Origin: Diphasiastrum complanatum
Lineage: Eukaryota > Streptophyta > Lycopodiopsida > Lycopodiales > Lycopodiaceae
Direction: 5' to 3'
Length of the DNA stretch: 64,000 nucleotides
Assembly (NCBI GenBank): GCA_029204225.1
Contig: CM055098.1
Span: forward strand, 13,815,929 to 13,879,928
Shown here: piece by piece, positions 52,268 through 63,919 of the stretch
Layout: each line of letters starts with the position of its first letter
How positions within the stretch are numbered: the stretch's first letter is position 1
Position numbers and translations under genes: made by a program
The notes under the pieces: generated by a model
Database searches by the model: none
Seen by the model: only the letters and a program-made list of their open reading frames with translations
Told to the model about the DNA's origin: nothing

Positions 52268-54071
52268 CTTTAAATTTAGACAATAAAGTTTCTAATTTAC
52301 TGATTTTCTGCTGAATAGAACTGGAAATAGAAACTTCAGGAATAAACTGAAAGTCACATAAGAATACCTGATGGTCTTCGTCTTCGATTAGCTGACAGAG
52401 CTCTGAACTGCAGACCATAGGGCTGTTGGGAACATCATGCTCCCCATGCAACTGGATCTCTCGGCCTTTATACTGAAAGCTGAGGGTGTTCTCCTGATAG
52501 TTTCTGTGGAGGGAAGGTCCTAAACTGTAGAGCCAATCTCTCCCGAGAACAATGTCTGTTCGATCCAGGTGCATTATCTGAAAGTTTATTTGATCTTGGT
52601 ACCCCTGAATACCAAGATTTAACTTACTTACCATAGTTTCCCATATTTTTTTATCTTCACCCTTAGCTAATGAAACTATGTACCTATGCTGACTAGGTAC
52701 TTCTGGTAGTTTAAGCTTTTTAACCAGGGTGTGGTTGATGAAATTATGGGTTGCCCCATCATCAACCATGACTCTTACTGACTGGTTACCAACTTTCCCA
52801 TGCATACGTACTAGGTCATGCGGCCCAAAGCTGAAGGGTCTCGCTAGCATTGCAGAGGTCAGCTGGCAACAGTGTTCATGATCTTCATGATGCACTTTGA
52901 TCTCGGAAGCTGCCGAGTCACTGGGGAAACATACAGTCTGAACAAGATGAACTTGTTTTTTATCTTTCTTATCTTTTTTAGTGAAAGGCCCCTTGGGACA
53001 CTGTCTGACTGTGTGTCCCTTGCCCATACACACAAAGCACAAACGTTCTTGTTTGGCTTTCTCAAAATCATCTGGTTTTAAGGGCTGTATGAGTGAAGGG
53101 CGTTTCTGAGGAGCTTCACCTTTAAATTTATCTTCTTTCTTTCTTTTTAAAAATTTCTTTTTAAATTGAAAGTCTTTCTGAGGAAGCTGCTCAGAAAGTG
53201 GTTGCTGTCTCGCTCTCTTCCTACCCACTGAATCATCATAGATTTGAGCATATCTGAGAGCTTGCTCAAGGGTAGTAGGCGAGTTTCTCTGGACCTCTAC
53301 TTTATATTCATCTTTGAGGCCACGGACAAATCCTCTGATTTTTTGATAGTCATCCATATTTTTAATCTTTAAAATTGCCTCTCGATACTGCGAGATATAT
53401 TGGATGAGGGACTTGTCCATTACTGTTCTTTCCCAGGCTTCCCAGGCTCTATCAAGTTCATTCTCTGGTAGAAATTCTCTTAGGAAAGCTTCTTCAAAAG
53501 CTTTCCATGACCGGGGAGTCTGCCCAGTCTCCTGGAGATTTAACCACCACTTATAGGCCATAGGCCCTAAAGAAAGACTGGCCTCAATTGCTTGCAAATG
53601 GTCAGGGGTCTGTTTAAGAGCATGAATGTTCTTCCATTTGCTAAGGAAGGTTTGTAGAATATCTGCATTTCTATCCTTCTCTTCCCCATTAAAAGTAGGA
53701 GGCTTTAAATCTTTAAAAACACTGGGGTGAGACCGTAAAGTCTCACTCGAAACTGATGGAAGTGGAGAAGGGGATAATTGAGAAGTGGAGGGAAGGCTTC
53801 CTTTCGCGGAACTCAAAATCAAGTTTTTGAGTTCAGCGAACGAGTCGTCCACACTGGACTTGAAATTGGCTAATGCCAGCTTCAGTTCATCCACCTCTGT
53901 TACCAATTGGAGGAACTGCTCCTTGGTAACCAGTTCGTCGAGTTCTTCGGCGAACTGTTCCTGTTCTTCTACTTCCATAGGTTCCTTCCCTTTACTGTAA
54001 GCCAAGGCTTCTGTTTCAAGTTCGTCGAAGCCTCTCTCCTGGGGTTGATCAGGTCCCTGAGGAGTGGTCAT
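52236..54071 (-). CDS. G2 gag-protease
   Basis: An uninterrupted 611-codon frame starting [20 protein letters not shown], the first good ATG after the leader. A coiled-coil-like acidic N-terminus (about 35-90) is followed by a retrotransposon gag capsid domain (about 120-280; [20 protein letters not shown] and [20 protein letters not shown]). A Lys-rich stretch comes next, then a CX2CX4HX4C zinc knuckle ([14 protein letters not shown], about 345). The aspartic protease reads [16 protein letters not shown] (about 434). The frame ends at [11 protein letters not shown], the usual protease-RT linker, and overlaps pol by 32 bases in a different phase. Gag forms the particle and the protease cuts the polyprotein. 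Reaching pol needs a one-base forward (or two-base back) shift, or the shift is a mutation. Confidence 0.92.
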   Translation of the reverse strand: MTTPQGPDQPQERGFDELETEALAYSKGKEPMEVEEQEQFAEELDELVTKEQFLQLVTEVDELKLALANFKSSVDDSFAELKNLILSSAKGSLPSTSQLSPSPLPSVSSETLRSHPSVFKDLKPPTFNGEEKDRNADILQTFLSKWKNIHALKQTPDHLQAIEASLSLGPMAYKWWLNLQETGQTPRSWKAFEEAFLREFLPENELDRAWEAWERTVMDKSLIQYISQYREAILKIKNMDDYQKIRGFVRGLKDEYKVEVQRNSPTTLEQALRYAQIYDDSVGRKRARQQPLSEQLPQKDFQFKKKFLKRKKEDKFKGEAPQKRPSLIQPLKPDDFEKAKQERLCFVCMGKGHTVRQCPKGPFTKKDKKDKKQVHLVQTVCFPSDSAASEIKVHHEDHEHCCQLTSAMLARPFSFGPHDLVRMHGKVGNQSVRVMVDDGATHNFINHTLVKKLKLPEVPSQHRYIVSLAKGEDKKIWETMVSKLNLGIQGYQDQINFQIMHLDRTDIVLGRDWLYSLGPSLHRNYQENTLSFQYKGREIQLHGEHDVPNSPMVCSSELCQLIEDEDHQVFLCDFQFIPEVSISSSIQQKISKLETLLSKFKDVFPEDLPHG

Positions 54072-54265
54072 CTTCGAAACTGAAAGAGAGCTACCTTAAC
54101 TTCTGAAGGAAAAAAGTCTAAAAGACTAATTTACAACTGTACAAGGGAAAGGAAAGATGACTTAGCTGTTTCTGAGGACTGTACTTCCAAAGAAAGAATG
54201 AAGAGGAACCCTTTCAGCTCTTTTCCCCAAGATTTCAGACCTGCTGTTCCGAAAAATGCCAAGCG
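54072..54265 (-). other. Gag-proximal part of the G2 leader
   Basis: Stop-rich sequence directly upstream of gag with no LTR or PBS beyond it on the minus strand. The PBS-proximal leader and its LTR are inferred to be the plus-strand sequence at 40,739-41,441. The exact edge is uncertain (a shared ATGAC/GTCAT occurs at 41,437 and 54,265). Confidence 0.5.
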
Positions 54266-57200
54266 TCATCACATCAACCAAAAAGAGGCTCATAGAGGTC
54301 TTTTTTATCCCATAGGTATATAGAGGTCTTCACACTAGTCGATGGGTGGCTAGGAGGCTCGGTGAGACTCGAGCACTTAACCCATCTGTTCATTTTTTTT
54401 GAAGTTGACCTCTCCCTTTGTTTCATGCTAGGAATCATCCCAAGTGTCCATGGGGCCACGTGGAGGGAGACTAGGTAGACAGGCCTAAGGGTGGAGATGG
54501 ACTCTTGTGCGTAAATGATAGCTAACTAACAAGCTTTTTTTTTAAAGCTGAAAACATGTTGGCGATGAAGAGAATCCAAAAACACAATTGCCTAAGTCTT
54601 CTTCATGAATAGTTTTATCCAAGCCATAAGCCTACAAGACTCAATCCAATAGCCACGTGCTCAAATACATCACTCCAACCTTACTACCAAAAAAAATAGT
54701 AAGCAATATTTGGAAGTCCTATATGTACTTGTAACCTCAATTTCCCCAGGATCTATTATGCATTCCCTCTAACTCTGCTTATGGGACTATTACCACTTGT
54801 GTCCCATTGGCCCTCTATGTATTACCTATATCCAACTTGGCCCTTATTTGGGGACATACCAAACACTAGGTATATTGCCCTCTGCAACTGTCAAATCCTT
54901 GGTTGTTGTCCCGACTCCCTTGATTAGAAGACTTGCATTGAAAATATACTACAAAACATGAATTTTTCCTAAGGGATTTTGAAGCAATGACGACGCTAAT
55001 AACAGAAACAAGGAAGACACTCATGACAAAAGCAAGAACTAGCCCAACTATCTATGAAATGAGTCACGATAAAATATCACAAAACAATAAATTGGTAAGT
55101 TTGAATGGCAATGTAAAAAGCTCTTGATCTTCAAAATGAAGAGTCCACCAACTTGGTACCTTTAGTAAAAAAATTTGTGATGCCCCAATGCCTCTAGAAA
55201 GACAATGATCAATCATCATATCCAATGGCCATTATCTAATCAAGAACCTTAACAAAAATCTTCGAATGAACTTTGAAATACAAAAGCTTCTAAAATCGCA
55301 AAAGAACACTTGAATAAATAAACAACATGCAGGTAAATTTTCCACTTTGAACTATGTAGCATAGTTGTTTCAAAATTTTCAATCTACTCCTGCAATCAAT
55401 GAAGTGCCAAGCAAAGCCTAACCTAGAAGTACCTCAGTGATGGGAGCAAAAAAATTTCACATCCATTAAAAGGATGGAACCCTACCACATCTCAAGATTA
55501 TCTTTGCATTGTCACAAGATGAAGGAAAGACATTGAAAAAAGAAAAAAAGATTTATTATAAGTTGCCCACTCTCAGATTTGAACGTACAGACTATTTCAA
55601 AATTTCTGTGTAAGCCCAATGCATTACATCGTGATAAGTATGGGTCGGGAAACTAGAATCTTGACAACGCAATGTGAAATGAACTCCTAGGTGTTTTGAT
55701 TCCAAACGAGAAAACCAATTCTCAGTTTTAGTTTTAACCAGGAAACCAAGCCATTCAGCAACAAAGCTCAAATTTTCCAAGGGAAGGTATAGGGTTGTTA
55801 TTTGGCGTTATATAGAGCTTTTCTCCATCCTCCCAACAGCACATCCTGGAACGCTTTTTATCTGACTTGAAACTGCTTAAATCGACACTCTTAGATTCTA
55901 GGGTTCAGAAAAGACGATTAAGGAAGGATGACAAAATATTATGTGGATTCCAGGATTGATAAGCACACGAATACAATAACATTAAGAGTACGCTAACTAC
56001 TTGAGCTGAGCACAGAAAGATAAGCTGCAGAATAGATGGTAGGGTTTCAAAAGGAAACGGCATCCGCAACACAAGCTGACCTACATCTAAGACTAAAAAA
56101 TCTAAACTTACAAAATGCATGGAAGTAACCAGCAGCTTGCAAAAGCACAGATCTACAAATAATGACACACTAAAGAAGCATTGAGTGGCAGAGTGAGGAA
56201 GTGGAGAAGGCATCAAAAGAAGTATAGTGCACAGGATTCATTTCAAAAGTTTGAAGCAATAGACAGTAAACAATTTGGCCGAGACAAGGCGAGACTAAGG
56301 AGACATACCACGGTAGATTAAACAGCATCCATAACACAAAAAACATCATCATCATAGAACTCACCTTCGAAGCCAAGGAGCGAACACTGAACAGTTCAGC
56401 TTCTCCTGAGTCTGTGACGCGCTATTATTATTATGGTGGGATGATGGAGAGAGAGCCAGTTTTTTAGGGTTTTACTAAAACCCTAAAAATTCTGGTTAAG
56501 CAACATGTGTAAAAAAAAATTAAATTTAAGAGAGAGCTCGAGAACCTTCTAGAAAGAGAACGTTTGAGACACTATAATTTGTAAAAAGAGAGAATATAAG
56601 TAGCTCACATAGTGAGGATTAGGGTGTTTGAGTTAGGTTCTAGGGAACAAAGTAGCTATAAATTGAGGTGTTCTTGTAGCTATACAACAAAGATTCAAGA
56701 GGTGATTGATATATCACCATAAACTATGCTTTTGGCCTTTAGTATTGCAGGGCATTCAAAAATCGTTAAAAAAATATTGTGTTTTAAAATAATCAAAAAA
56801 TTTAAAAACAAAACTTATTTCCAATGCTTAAACTCGCTAAGACTTTTAGCAATAGTTTGTAGCTAGTAATGAAAGTGTTTGGCAAAGTCAGCATTTGTTG
56901 AGAATAGGATTGGCAGCACTTTTGAAGAACTACCATGAAAAAAATTGCATAGGATCAAAATGTCTTAAAATCAACGTGCATTGTCAGTTTAAAAAAAATT
57001 TACAAGACAATGTGCTCCCATCTTTTTGAAGTATGAGAATTTTATGAATAAGATTTTGAAAATGCTAAAAAATTTAGGGCACTATTTACATAGAGTTGGA
57101 ACTATATAGTATATAACACATAAATTATTAATTATAATATGAATTATCATATAAGTTTTATATCGTATGTTATTTATTGTATATGATTTTAAAGTTATGA

Positions 57201-57424
57201 ACTATTATAGCCTTAAAGGCTAGAAGCACGAAAACATTAAATTCTCTTAACATTCTCATTTAATGAGTTTTAGCTATGTGCCATGTGATGTCGTGGGCCT
57301 GTTGCCTACTAGCTTCTAAGTGAAGCTTGAAGTTTATAAGTGAGATTGAACTTCAAAGTGCAATTGTCAAGAATTGAGACTTGCCATTTGGCATTCATAA
57401 TTTTACAGTTTTAGGGATTGATGT
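54266..57424. other. Intergenic DNA, no confirmed gene
   Basis: A minus-strand leader exon is possible at about 56,364-56,420, ending in an AAG|GTGAGT donor, with telo-box-like sequence just upstream at 56,461-56,489. I found no matching coding exons. A minus frame at 55,592-55,780 is unrecognised. 56,750-57,400 is strongly AT-rich. Confidence 0.35.
56461..56489. promoter_or_regulatory. Perfect hairpin carrying two telo-box motifs
   Basis: TTTTTAGGGTTTT, loop ACT, AAAACCCTAAAAA: 13-bp perfect arms. AAACCCTA is the plant telo-box, common just upstream of start sites of growth and ribosomal genes. A splice-donor-ended exon candidate follows on the minus strand. Confidence 0.35.
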
Positions 57425-58418
57425 TGTTGGATTGTAAATCTACGAAGGGCCAAAGGACATGCTAATGATGCTAGCGATGGCAATGAAGCTTGTATTGGTG
57501 ATGGGTATAGCACTTGCGACGTGATTGACGAACTTGTCGAGGAATGAATACGTGGTGGACCGACGGGTCGAACAATCGGATCGGAACGATCCTACTACTG
57601 CACTAAAGCGGTGGTCAATTGATTCCCTCGGTGTGTACACTACTTCAATAGTAGGCGACCACAAAATAGACTTTGAAAGCGCAGTTGTTTGCAAAAGTGG
57701 AAGAGGACAAAGCAATAAGAGAGTCAGATAGCGAAATAGCAAAACATACAATTCTGACAAAGACTCTGAACGCAATAACGAGATAGTAATTGCTTTAGAT
57801 TAAGGTATAAAAAACAAGCCAGATCGATGTTATGAGCACAAAACAATAGCGGGTGAAATCACGTGCTCAAGAAGCTAACTCTGTTTTGTAAAAGCTATGA
57901 GCTTATTATTGACAATCAGTCTGAAAGAAAGAATTGATGCGCGAAAGCATCTGCTATGTTTGTCTATGATTAATTCATTCTATATTGATTGAATATAATT
58001 GTTGTATCTATATACAATTTACAATTGTGCAGATGTATCTACAAGAAGGTGTCGTGGAGCCGTTGCGCCGTCTGGAGTAGATCGTGGTTGTTGTTGTCAT
58101 TGTCCAAGTAGTTGCACAGTACAGGAAGTGGGCGTGAGAGGGCTTCGGTTGTTCAGAGTCGAGCGTGTTGTTGTCGATAGTCAATTCAGTCAGAATCAAT
58201 CCTCGACGATAATCAGTCGATTCGACTAGTCGAGCTCCTCCGATAAGTCGCCAGTCTGACAAGTCGTTTAACTTCGATGAGTTAGACTGTCACTCTTTTG
58301 TTTGTCTTCGATAATAGAGTATTTTTGTAGACTGTGCGACAATGCATGTAAAACTATAGCAATATGAACGGAACTAGATTAACATGGGATTCAGGAGAGT
58401 AGATAAATAAATCCAACA
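57425..58418 (-). repeat. Probable 3' LTR of copia fragment A, about 994 bp
   Basis: Both ends carry an 8-bp inverted match apart from one base (TGTTGGAT...ATCCAACA), and a purine run (GGAGGGG on the minus strand) precedes it at 58,419-58,425. The length is large for copia, and the lower edge rests only on the inverted match. Confidence 0.55.
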
Positions 58419-58425
58419 CCCCTCC

Positions 58426-59307
58426 TTAATCTGGATCCATAAATGCCTTGATCTTTAGACTAAGCAATGCACAAAATTTGTTGTGTGCATCAATGCTCAA
58501 AGCCTTGGTAAACACATATGTGATCATGTTTTGCGTTCGATAATACGTTAAGCTTACCTCTCTGTCGAGAACCTCACTCCTGACATAGTGATATCGAATC
58601 TCAATGTGTTTACTCCTAGAATTAAATCTAGGGTTGGCTGATAGGGCAATAGCACTCTGATTATCACGAAATATAATTGTCGGAGTGTACTGATTTAGAC
58701 TAATGTTTGACAATAAATTTCTCAACCGAATTGCTTCCTTTATGGATTGAGAAGCAACAATGTATTCTACTTCTGTGGATGAGAGAGCAATAGAGGTTTG
58801 CTTAAGACTGTTCCAAGAGATAGGACCGTAGTTAAAGAAGAATGTAAATCTAGATGTGGATTTATGAGTATCTACATCTCCTCCCTAGCTTGCATCTGAA
58901 TATCCACTTAGCTGATGAAGATTGTCATTGTTGACTTCTCCATAGCATATGCACAGATCTGTTGTAGCTCGAATGTACCTCATGACTCTAATAAGAGCAT
59001 TCCAATGTATGATGCCAAGATTAGCCATGAATTGGCTTAGTGGGCTAACTGCAAAAGCAATGTTAGAACATTCCATACATGAGAGAGCCAAGTATCGACT
59101 GATATGGATACTCTCTCATTCACTTCTTTTCCTACTTAGTATGAGGACATTGGTCCTTCGACAATCATAGGCTAGGATTGGTGAGTGAGCTTCTTTACAA
59201 TTAATCATATTGTATCTGATAAGAGTATTGTGAAGATATCTTTGTTGAGTAATGTAGATCAGTCTGACAAAATTTTCAGAATTCTCACACGTGTGGGAAT
59301 AATCCAC
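58426..59307 (-). pseudogene. Copia fragment A: RT end and RNase H
   Basis: Minus-strand pieces in several frames. ENFVRLIYITQQRYLHNTLI and EAHSPI lie at about 59,280-59,170 (end of RT). SPLSQFMANLGIIHWNALIR and VMRYIRATTDL lie at about 59,030-58,950. An RNase H end (FRDNQSAIALSANPRFNSRS, KHIEIRYHYVR) sits at about 58,660-58,560, close to the PPT and LTR. There are stops between the pieces. Everything upstream of the late RT is missing. Confidence 0.8.
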
Positions 59308-60047
59308 AAGTATGATAGATCTTATTAAGCTTTATGATTAGCACAATAACCTGATTCTAGATTGAATAGCAAGATCTAGTACAGAATTTGTGGCTTACAC
59401 AATCTAGCATGCTAAGAAACAGAATGATAGCTTTGAATCACAAATGAGCAAAAGTACAAGAATTTAGTGTAAAAGCATTAGCCTCAACATGAGTTGGAGA
59501 GAGAAAGAGAGAGAGAGAGAGATATTCAAGCAAAAATGGTGTAGATCCAAAATGGCATGGAATAGCTACAAAGCTTTGGTTCTTCATCTAAAATTATGAA
59601 AATAACTACACATATTTATGGAGTTTGAGGTAGCTCGAGGTAGAATTTCAATCACATCTAAAGTGAAAAACTAGAGTCTAAGTGACATTTGTCACATCTC
59701 ATGCATGTATCTCTACCTACTTTTACCCAGTGTCCTACTTCTAACTAGAATTGTACAAATCATCATGCATGTGTCCATTTCACTTTGTGCATGCCTTGCA
59801 TGTCACTGTGGATCACTTACAATAAATGCATGTGATATGCCACGAGTTTCTACAAGCATATTAATGCTATTTCTAAGTTTATAATCTATATGCAAGTCGT
59901 ATTCAACCAACTAGATATGACAAATTCATATAGAGCGAGTTCTATCTAGGCCAAATTTGGCATTTACATTTATGAAACAACATACTTGCATAGTACAAAG
60001 TTTGTAGCAAGCCTAAAGTCAAGATTGATTATTTTTCAATTTCAACA
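59308..60047 (-). repeat. Probable 3' LTR of copia fragment B (lower edge uncertain)
   Basis: On the minus strand the sequence after the RNase H stop turns into TGTTGAAATTGAAAAATAATC at 60,047, a likely LTR start. The other end should lie near 59,290-59,310, where fragment A begins; a CACACGTGTG palindrome is there (59,286-59,295). A short (GA)n lies at 59,501-59,521. It contains no gene. Confidence 0.4.
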
Positions 60048-60063
60048 CTATCCTAAAAACAAT

Positions 60064-61704
60064 CTATGTTGACTTGAACATGGATCTTGGTATTATTCCA
60101 AGCTTGGCTCTATGCTTGATGAAGGAACTCTTGCTCAAAGGTTTGGTGAGCAAATCTGCAATACAAGATGATGTGTCGATGTGCTCCAAGTAGATCTCCC
60201 CTCCAATAAGCTTCTCTCTCACGAAGTGATGTGCAACCTCGATGTGTTTGCTCCTTGCATGAAATATTAGATCGTTGGCAAGGGCTTGTGCCAAAATGTT
60301 GTCACACATTATCATAGGTAGATCATCTTCCATGATTATCTTTAGCTCCACTAGCAACCTCTTGATCCAAAGCACTTCCTTTGTTGTAGTAGTGAGTGCC
60401 TTATACTCAGCTTCACAAGATGAGAGTGATACAATATATTGCTTTTTGGAAAGCCAAGATATCAAGTTTCCTCCAAGATATATGACATAAGCACTTGTAG
60501 ATTTTCGATTCGCTCTATCACTTGCAAAATCCAAGTCAGAATAGCCAACTATAGAAAGATCTTCACTTCTATACAACAAACCATAATCAAAAGTTGAAGA
60601 TATGTATCTAATCACTCTTTTGGCCATTTTTCAATGATAAATAGTAGGATTTTGCATAGCTTGGCTCAACTTATGAACACTAAAACTTATGTCAGGCCTA
60701 GTTATTGTGAGCCAAATAAGGAGGCTATAAGACTCCTAAAAAGAGTGATGTCCACGAAGGATCTTTCATCACCTTTGTTAAGGGTCTTTTACAATTTGCT
60801 CCATAGGAGTTTCTATACTCTTACAGTCTAGCATATTGAGTTCTTGTAACATTGAAAGAGCATACTTGGATTAACATACAAAAGCTTTATCATTAAGAAA
60901 GTCAATCTCCAATCCTAATATGTAATGAATTTTTCCAAGATCTTGCATCTTGAACTCTTTTCCAAGTGCAACCTTGGTCTCCTCAACTAACTTGATACAA
61001 CTTCCTGTTAGAATGACATCATCAACATAAATGAGAAGGATGACAATATCCCTATCATAAAACTTGACATACAAGGAAGGATCATAGTTACTTAGATTAA
61101 ATCCTAGTGACTCAAGAAAGATGTTAAGTTGAGAATACCACGACCTTGGAGCTTGCTTTAGTCCATATAGACTTTTCAAGAGCAAGCAAACTTTGTTTTT
61201 GTCATGGATGAACCCAATAGGCTAATCCATATAAATCTCTTCTTCTAGATATCCATTTAAAAATGCCAATTGAAAAAACAAGCAATAGAAATTATGATTC
61301 TAATTGATACCATCTTTGCAACTGGAGCAAAAGTCTCCTCATAATCAAGTCCATAAACTTGAGCAAAATCTTTTGCACAAAGCCTTGCCTTGTACTTGTT
61401 AATTGTGCCATCTTGATTATACTTGACTCGAAAAACCCACTTGCAACAAATGGTGTGCTTGCTAGATGGAAGATCCACAAGCTCCCATGTAATGTTGGCC
61501 ATCAAAGCATCATATTCCTCTTTCATGGGCATCATATACATCCTTTGGCTCCTCATGTGAAATAGAATAAGCACAATTAGTAGAGTTCAGTTTCACTTGC
61601 TTGTCTTTATCTTCATATGTAAGCCTCCTAGGCTCAGATCTTTCTCTTTGAGACCTCCTTGATGAAAAGATTCGAGGTGGCTCCTCCTCAATTCTTGGCC
61701 CCAT
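60064..61704 (-). pseudogene. Copia fragment B: RT and RNase H
   Basis: From high to low on the minus strand: the integrase-RT linker (EEEPPRIFSSRRSQRERSEP), RT start EEYDALMANITWELVDLPSS and CKWVFRVKYNQDGTINKYKA, then a shift and a stop near 61,220-61,260. SLYGLKQAPRSWYSQL and the YVDDVILTG box (about 61,020) follow. After a broken stretch (60,630-60,870) RNase H runs as one 187-codon frame with GYSDLDFASDRANRKSTSAY, SCEAEYKALTTTTKEVLWIK and ADLLTKPL to a stop at 60,064. The frame upstream of the linker is absent; at about 61,705-61,720 the sequence switches to copia-like sequence on the other strand. Confidence 0.85.
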
Positions 61705-63919
61705 CTCTCCATGATATCTTGATTGCCAGGGGCAATAGACAAGGTAGACTTTTCAAGCTTGATGCTTTTGTTATGGCTAACAAAAAGGATGGAATGGAAA
61801 AGGAGATTGGTCTCAACTTTCCAAAGTTACCTTTTAGCATCAATAAGATTGGTGGATCTTATGCAAAGTCTAAATAGCTTCCTTATGCTAGATCTAGGCC
61901 AAGATCTAATATGCTTCTTGGAGATGTTCATCTTTGTGCTAACTTGGCTAGTCTTGAGGATAATGATGGTGTTTCAATGGTTCTTCATGGCAAGTGCAAG
62001 CATGCATAAGGTAAGGAAAGAGCTAACTCCATCAATGAAGGTGAAGGTTCTTCCTTGGAAAAGATTGTTGCTAATGATTTCTTTGATCATATGGAAAAAG
62101 ATGTTGCTAGGTGCATGCATGAAGAAGGTGGTTCTTCTACATTATTTTGTGATGATTCCAAGAAAGTCATTTTTCCAACAAGTGGAGTCACATGTCTTCA
62201 TAAAGAGAGTAGATCAAATGGTTCTATCTAGAGACTTGGTGAGAGAGATAGTCACAAGTCGAGAAGAAGAGAAGTATGTGAAGAGTTCAAAGTATGATGT
62301 ACTTTGAATGATGTCATTGTGAATGATAGTGAGGAAGAATCATTATCATATGAGTCATTACCTAAATCATCGAGTAGAAGTTCTTGTTTGAAAAAAGAGA
62401 GTACTTCAATCATCCTTATGTTGAAGGTACTAATCATTGTTTTCATGGCTTCTAACGTCTTTGAGGTTTCTACTTCTTATGACGTAATCATTAAGAGGGA
62501 GTCTTATGAAGGAAAGAGCAATGGAAGATTGGTTCTTGGGAAGCTCCAAGGTATGGATCTCACATCTCTTCATCAACTCAAAGGACTCTATAATTGTGAA
62601 TTGATCACTCATGATCGAGATGGCAAAAGGTTGGTCGGAGAAGACTACATGGAGCAAATCGAGAGGCAATTTCTTCAAGACAAGGGAGATCTCATTGGTG
62701 AGCTTATTGAGGTTTGTTATGGACTCAAGAAGGCTGGATTTATTAGTTTTGATACTCATCTTCACCTACTCTACTTCATGTTGGATGGAAAGTTTGGAAT
62801 CTATCTTTTGATTTATGATGGTGACATTGGTGACATTGTTTTCACTAACCTTTTTGGAAGATCGAGATCAAACATTTATGAGATATTGTTGGATCTAGAT
62901 CATATGTTTGAGAGGGAGTATTTCCATAGGTTCAGGTCTGAAGATGTTCATATCTTTGATATCTTTGATGATCAAGAGAAAGGTAAGCAAGTGGAAGTGA
63001 CTCGCTTTGCTTTACTCACATGTTTAGGAGAATCTTCTTGTGTAGATGATGCTATGCAAGGATATTGGTTTTCATGCTGGAAAAGAAAGTAATGGATCTA
63101 GAAAAAAAAAAGTTTTTTTAATGACTTTGATGGTTGAGAGGAAGATCAAGAGGTCGGTCTCAAAGGGCTTCAACAACACAAAAGGAAAGGTGGCAATTTG
63201 GAGCTAGTCAAGAGCATCAAAGGAAGGTTATTTGGCAAAGATGTTATGAATCTATTTTTTCAGCTTATTGAAGACTCAAGTAAGGTCAAAGGAGCAGCAA
63301 GGAAGTGCTGTTCAAGTTTACTTTACTTGCTCTATCTCATGTTTGAGCTATTTCATGTGAATGTGTGCAAATTGTCAAGATATGGACAAACTAGCTACAT
63401 TGTCTTGCAATATCTTATTGTTGGAGTTGTACTAGCATGCTTGGCTGGTTTTGCTGATGGAAATGAAGCTATTGGAGTTTCATTATATCACTCATTCATG
63501 GACAAGTCATCAAGTATTGATGATATATTGTGGCAAGATGGAGATGGAGGCTCATTCATTGAGTTTTATGGTGGAGACATATCAAGAAAGGACAAAGTTG
63601 GAGGAGACAAGCAAACAAATGGTCATCACTCACATTTATTGTTTGGTTGCTGTAAATTTCCAGAGAGTTCAAATTTTTGAAGCATGGAGGAATCATTTCA
63701 TTCACATTCTATTTGGTTCTTCATGTTCTAGTTATATCTTGATGTGTAAAATTGATGTAAGAAATAGTGAAGCATCCAATTTGGACACTATTTTCTATAT
63801 CAATTATGAAATATACCTTAGAACCTTAGAAAGGAGATCTATACTTAAGATAGAGATCATTCTAAAGTTGGATCAAAGTTCTATTGTCAAAACTATGCCA
63901 AAACTAGTTGAAGAGGGAG
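61705..63919 (+). pseudogene. Copia-like element with an unrecognised decayed reading frame of about 2 kb
   Basis: It begins with RQGRLFKLDAFV, the tail of a copia gag-pre-integrase region. The same plus frame then runs on to 63,680 with only about seven stops, giving open blocks of 262 codons (62,304-63,092) and 160 codons (63,198-63,680). The product is not canonical copia integrase, RT or RNase H. Visible traits are an acidic Ser-rich start, hydrophobic segments (SIILMLKVLIIVFMASN; SSLLYLLYLMFEL; YIVLQYLIVGVVLACLAG), and a stretch EVCYGLKKAGF...YLLIYDGDIGDIVF that faintly recalls an RT palm. A purine tract (AAGAGGGAG, 63,911-63,919) and an LTR start follow, so the frame lies within a retroelement. 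It could be an accessory (envelope-like) ORF, captured DNA, or a very diverged pol. Confidence 0.45.
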
